NCBI GenBank assembly: GCA_964557845.1
Contig: CAZLBV010000108.1
Coordinates: 1 to 7,115, forward strand
Source of the DNA: CAZLBV01 sp964557845
GTDB lineage: Bacteria > Acidobacteriota > Aminicenantia > Aminicenantales > Aminicenantaceae
Length of the DNA stretch: 7,115 nucleotides
Reading direction: 5' to 3'
The notes under the pieces were generated by a model. It had not been told where the DNA came from. It saw nothing but the letters and a program-made list of their open reading frames with translations, and did no database searches. Below are positions 5,612-7,115 of this stretch, in pieces (within the stretch, counting starts at the first letter, position 1; each line of letters starts with the position of its first letter). The position numbers were made by a program, and so were the translations under genes.

Positions 5612-6514
5612 ATGTACGAACAAATCGCTAAAAATAAAAGAATATCTTTTTTGTTGGTGTTGTTTTTTTTAGTGCTGGTGTTCTTAATGGTCTGGGCTTT
5701 TAATGAGGTGACCGGCTGGGGAACAGGTGGTTTGGTGCTTGCTGTTGTTCTAGCGATAGCCATGACCTGGGGAGGATATTACTACAGCGATAAAATTGTC
5801 CTGGCAGTCAGCAAGGCCAGGCCTGTATCCAAACCGGAGTACCCTTATTTGTATAATGTCGTGGAAGGATTAGCCATTGCCGCAGGTCTTCCTAAACCCC
5901 GCTGTTATGTGATCGATGACAGCGCTCCCAATGCTTTTGCTTCAGGCCGTAATCCCGAGAATGCAGTCATTGTTGTGACCACAGGACTTTTAGACAAACT
6001 GAATCGTGCGGAACTGGAGGGGGTTATCGCCCATGAGATGTCCCACATAAAAAATTACGATGTGAGGCTTCAGACAGTGGCGGTTGTGATGGTGGGGGTA
6101 GTAGCACTTCTTTCTGATTGGATACTGAGGTCTTTTTTCTGGGGAGGTGGTAGGAGGCGCAGCCGCGACACCAAAGGCGGAGGAAACGCCGCAGCAATAT
6201 TTCTGGCGGTGGCGATCGTACTTGCGATCCTTTCCCCTTTGGTCGCCCAGCTCCTGAAGCTGGCCATCTCCCGGAAGCGGGAGTTTCTGGCCGATGCCAA
6301 TGGGGCCATGCTGACCCGCTATCCGCCAGGATTGGCGTCGGCTTTACGAAAGCTTGCTGCAGACAAAGAGCCGCTGGAAGTTGCCAACAATGCCACTGCA
6401 CATCTGTATATCGTTAATCCTTTAAAAAGCGTAAAAAGCGGAGTTAAGGCAAGTAAACTTTTCAGCACCCACCCTCCCATCGAAGAACGCATCGCTGCCT
6501 TGGAAAAGATGTAG
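5612..6514 (+). CDS. htpX: HtpX-type membrane zinc metalloprotease (M48)
   Basis: The 300-residue product begins MYEQIAKNKR, the usual HtpX start. It has predicted membrane segments at about 11-30, 38-56, 155-172 and 193-217. The protease motif HEMSH (141-145) supplies H141, E142 and H145; the third zinc ligand is E224 in SRKREFLADANG. The C-terminus ends in the family-typical STHPPIEERIAAL. HtpX degrades misfolded membrane proteins with its active site on the cytosolic face. All catalytic residues are intact. A glycine- and arginine-rich stretch (178-192) lies in the loop between segments three and four, a region that varies in the family. The start is set by an in-frame TGA three codons upstream (5603-5605). 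The ribosome binding site is weak, in contrast to most genes here, so expression may be low or depend on translation of lemA. The 129-nt spacer shows nothing else. Confidence 0.95.
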   Translation: MYEQIAKNKRISFLLVLFFLVLVFLMVWAFNEVTGWGTGGLVLAVVLAIAMTWGGYYYSDKIVLAVSKARPVSKPEYPYLYNVVEGLAIAAGLPKPRCYVIDDSAPNAFASGRNPENAVIVVTTGLLDKLNRAELEGVIAHEMSHIKNYDVRLQTVAVVMVGVVALLSDWILRSFFWGGGRRRSRDTKGGGNAAAIFLAVAIVLAILSPLVAQLLKLAISRKREFLADANGAMLTRYPPGLASALRKLAADKEPLEVANNATAHLYIVNPLKSVKSGVKASKLFSTHPPIEERIAALEKM

Positions 6515-6524
6515 TCTAAAAGGC

Positions 6525-6553
6525 TTCACTATCGAAGCTCTGATGAGTATAAT
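6525..6553 (+). promoter_or_regulatory. Candidate promoter of the small unknown gene
   Basis: TTCACT (6525-6530) and a perfect TATAAT (6548-6553) are separated by 17 nt, about 40 nt before the start codon at 6594. A short inverted repeat, GCTTC (6523-6527) and GAAGC (6534-6538), overlaps the -35 box. It could be an operator, but it is only 5 bp. Confidence 0.5.
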
Positions 6554-6593
6554 AATGACTACCAAGATTCAATAATCTCTGAGAGGAGGAATT

Positions 6594-6920
6594 ATGGAGA
6601 GCAAATACAATCCTGATTACATCCTGAAATTTGTTTGGTCCAGGTACGCTGCAGAGCAGGCTATGATCGCCGATGTTCGTGATTATACGGTTTATATTGA
6701 AAATCAGGATAAAGAAGGTGAATTCTTCATAGTTGGATTTGATAAGAACAACCTGGACCATATTTATAGAGGGAACCTGGAGGGAATGAGCGTTGATTGG
6801 GACCAAGAGGGAGATCTCTCCAAGGAAAACCTGGGAAAAGTCTTTGTTAAGTTTTTAAAAAAAATAGACAAAAAATTCCCTAATTATGATGTCTTCTGGA
6901 CCTGGGTCAAGGGGGAGTGA
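6594..6920 (+). CDS. Small hypothetical protein
   Basis: I do not recognise this 108-residue protein. It is a convincing gene: AGGAGG (6584-6589) stands four bases before the ATG, a promoter candidate lies upstream, and the sequence has ordinary protein composition with no repeats. It has no signal peptide or membrane segment, so it is probably cytosolic. It looks like a small alpha/beta domain: a helix at about 10-28 (ILKFVWSRYAAEQAMI), strands around 30-36 (YTVYIE) and 43-49 (FFIVGFD), an acidic stretch around 68-75 (WDQEGD), then a lysine-rich helix (77-93) and a final aromatic FWTWVKGE. There is no cysteine or histidine cluster that would suggest metal binding. It follows htpX by 79 nt but probably has its own transcript. 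No terminator is clear after it. Confidence 0.8.
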   Translation: MESKYNPDYILKFVWSRYAAEQAMIADVRDYTVYIENQDKEGEFFIVGFDKNNLDHIYRGNLEGMSVDWDQEGDLSKENLGKVFVKFLKKIDKKFPNYDVFWTWVKGE

Positions 6921-7039
6921 TTTAAATTCAGGATTTTGATTAGATAATCTTTATGTAAATGTTCCGAGGCGTTCTGAAGGCATCAAGTATCTTGCCCACC
7001 TTTTCCCTTAGAACTAAATTACAGACAAGCAAAAAACTA

Positions 7040-7069
7040 TTGAAAAAAAACCTGGTTTGATATTATAAT
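7040..7069 (+). promoter_or_regulatory. Strong promoter of the tRNA gene
   Basis: TTGAAA (7040-7045) and a perfect TATAAT (7064-7069) are separated by 18 nt. The predicted start near 7076 lies about 10 nt before the mature tRNA 5' end. A CCCTAGGG palindrome (7077-7084) falls in the short leader. This is a typical stable-RNA promoter layout. Confidence 0.75.
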
Positions 7070-7085
7070 GACAATCCCCTAGGGC

Positions 7086-7115
7086 GGGGTCGTAGTTCAG
7101 TTTGGTTAGAACGCT
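7086..7115 (+). tRNA. Partial tRNA gene (5' 30 nt), possibly tRNA-Asp
   Basis: The sequence runs GGGGTCG (acceptor 5' strand), TA at positions 8-9, then D stem GTTC (7095-7098), a D loop AGTTTGGTTA with the conserved GG, and GAAC (7109-7112). It then enters the anticodon stem at the window edge. The D arm pairs perfectly. The acceptor and D-arm sequence resembles many bacterial tRNA-Asp genes, but the anticodon is outside the window, so the identity is a guess. Confidence 0.85.

Noticed and set aside
6024..6401. 125-codon minus-strand frame opposite htpX
   Set aside because: It is fully antisense to a certain htpX gene, rich in residues expected from reverse reading, and has no ribosome binding site.
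6516..6806. 96-codon minus-strand frame opposite the small unknown gene
   Set aside because: The plus-strand gene has a strong Shine-Dalgarno and a promoter; this frame has neither and covers the promoter region.
6979..7005. Possible terminator after the small unknown gene (GGCA...TGCC followed by CACCTTTT)
   Set aside because: The stem is only about four pairs and the T run is short and interrupted; the GATTA/TAATC element at about 6938-6950 is also too weak to call.
6936..7035. Minus-strand frame reading LREKVGKILDAFRTPRNIYI before a stop
   Set aside because: It looks faintly protein-like, but there is no start codon with a ribosome binding site and the frame runs back into the tRNA promoter. 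It could be a gene remnant, but this cannot be supported.

Overview
This window is chromosomal-type bacterial DNA of moderate, slightly AT-rich composition. It holds housekeeping genes with strong Shine-Dalgarno sites and sigma70-like promoters. Nothing points to a phage, plasmid, insertion sequence, CRISPR array or defence island. The mix is a MurA peptidoglycan gene, a HinT-type HIT protein, a eukaryotic/mitochondrial-type citrate synthase, and a LemA plus HtpX pair. It fits an anaerobic or uncultured bacterial lineage, or a relative of the groups known to carry that citrate synthase type (for example Geobacter-like bacteria, Bacteroidetes and several candidate phyla). The sequence alone does not fix the taxon.

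Left part, minus strand (1-1726): a probable operon reads murA, then a hinT-like gene (1 nt between stop and start), then the first 19 codons of a metallo-beta-lactamase-fold hydrolase (UPF0173 type) running off the left edge. A possible murA promoter lies so close to the start that the mRNA could be nearly leaderless.

Centre left (1727-2040): this 314-nt gap has no convincing protein gene. It holds what I consider the most interesting object here: a plus-strand, roughly 140-nt structured RNA gene (about 1882-2026). It has a -10 box, long nested helices with G-U pairs that only work on the plus strand, a possible pseudoknot and an intrinsic terminator. No plus-strand gene follows it, so it looks like a free-standing small RNA. 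I could not match it to a known RNA family.

Centre, minus strand (2041-4613): an exported zinc hydrolase of the succinylglutamate desuccinylase/aspartoacylase family (M14-like) lies downstream of a complete citrate synthase gene. A very strong intrinsic terminator separates the two, and each has its own promoter candidate. I see no terminator for the hydrolase gene on its own strand.

Right part, plus strand (4614-7115): a divergent promoter region serves gltA leftward and lemA rightward. lemA (membrane-anchored coiled-coil protein) is followed by htpX (membrane zinc protease), a pairing seen in many bacteria. Next come a small acidic gene of unknown function with its own promoter and a strong ribosome binding site, and then a strong promoter driving a tRNA gene of which only the first 30 nt are inside the window.
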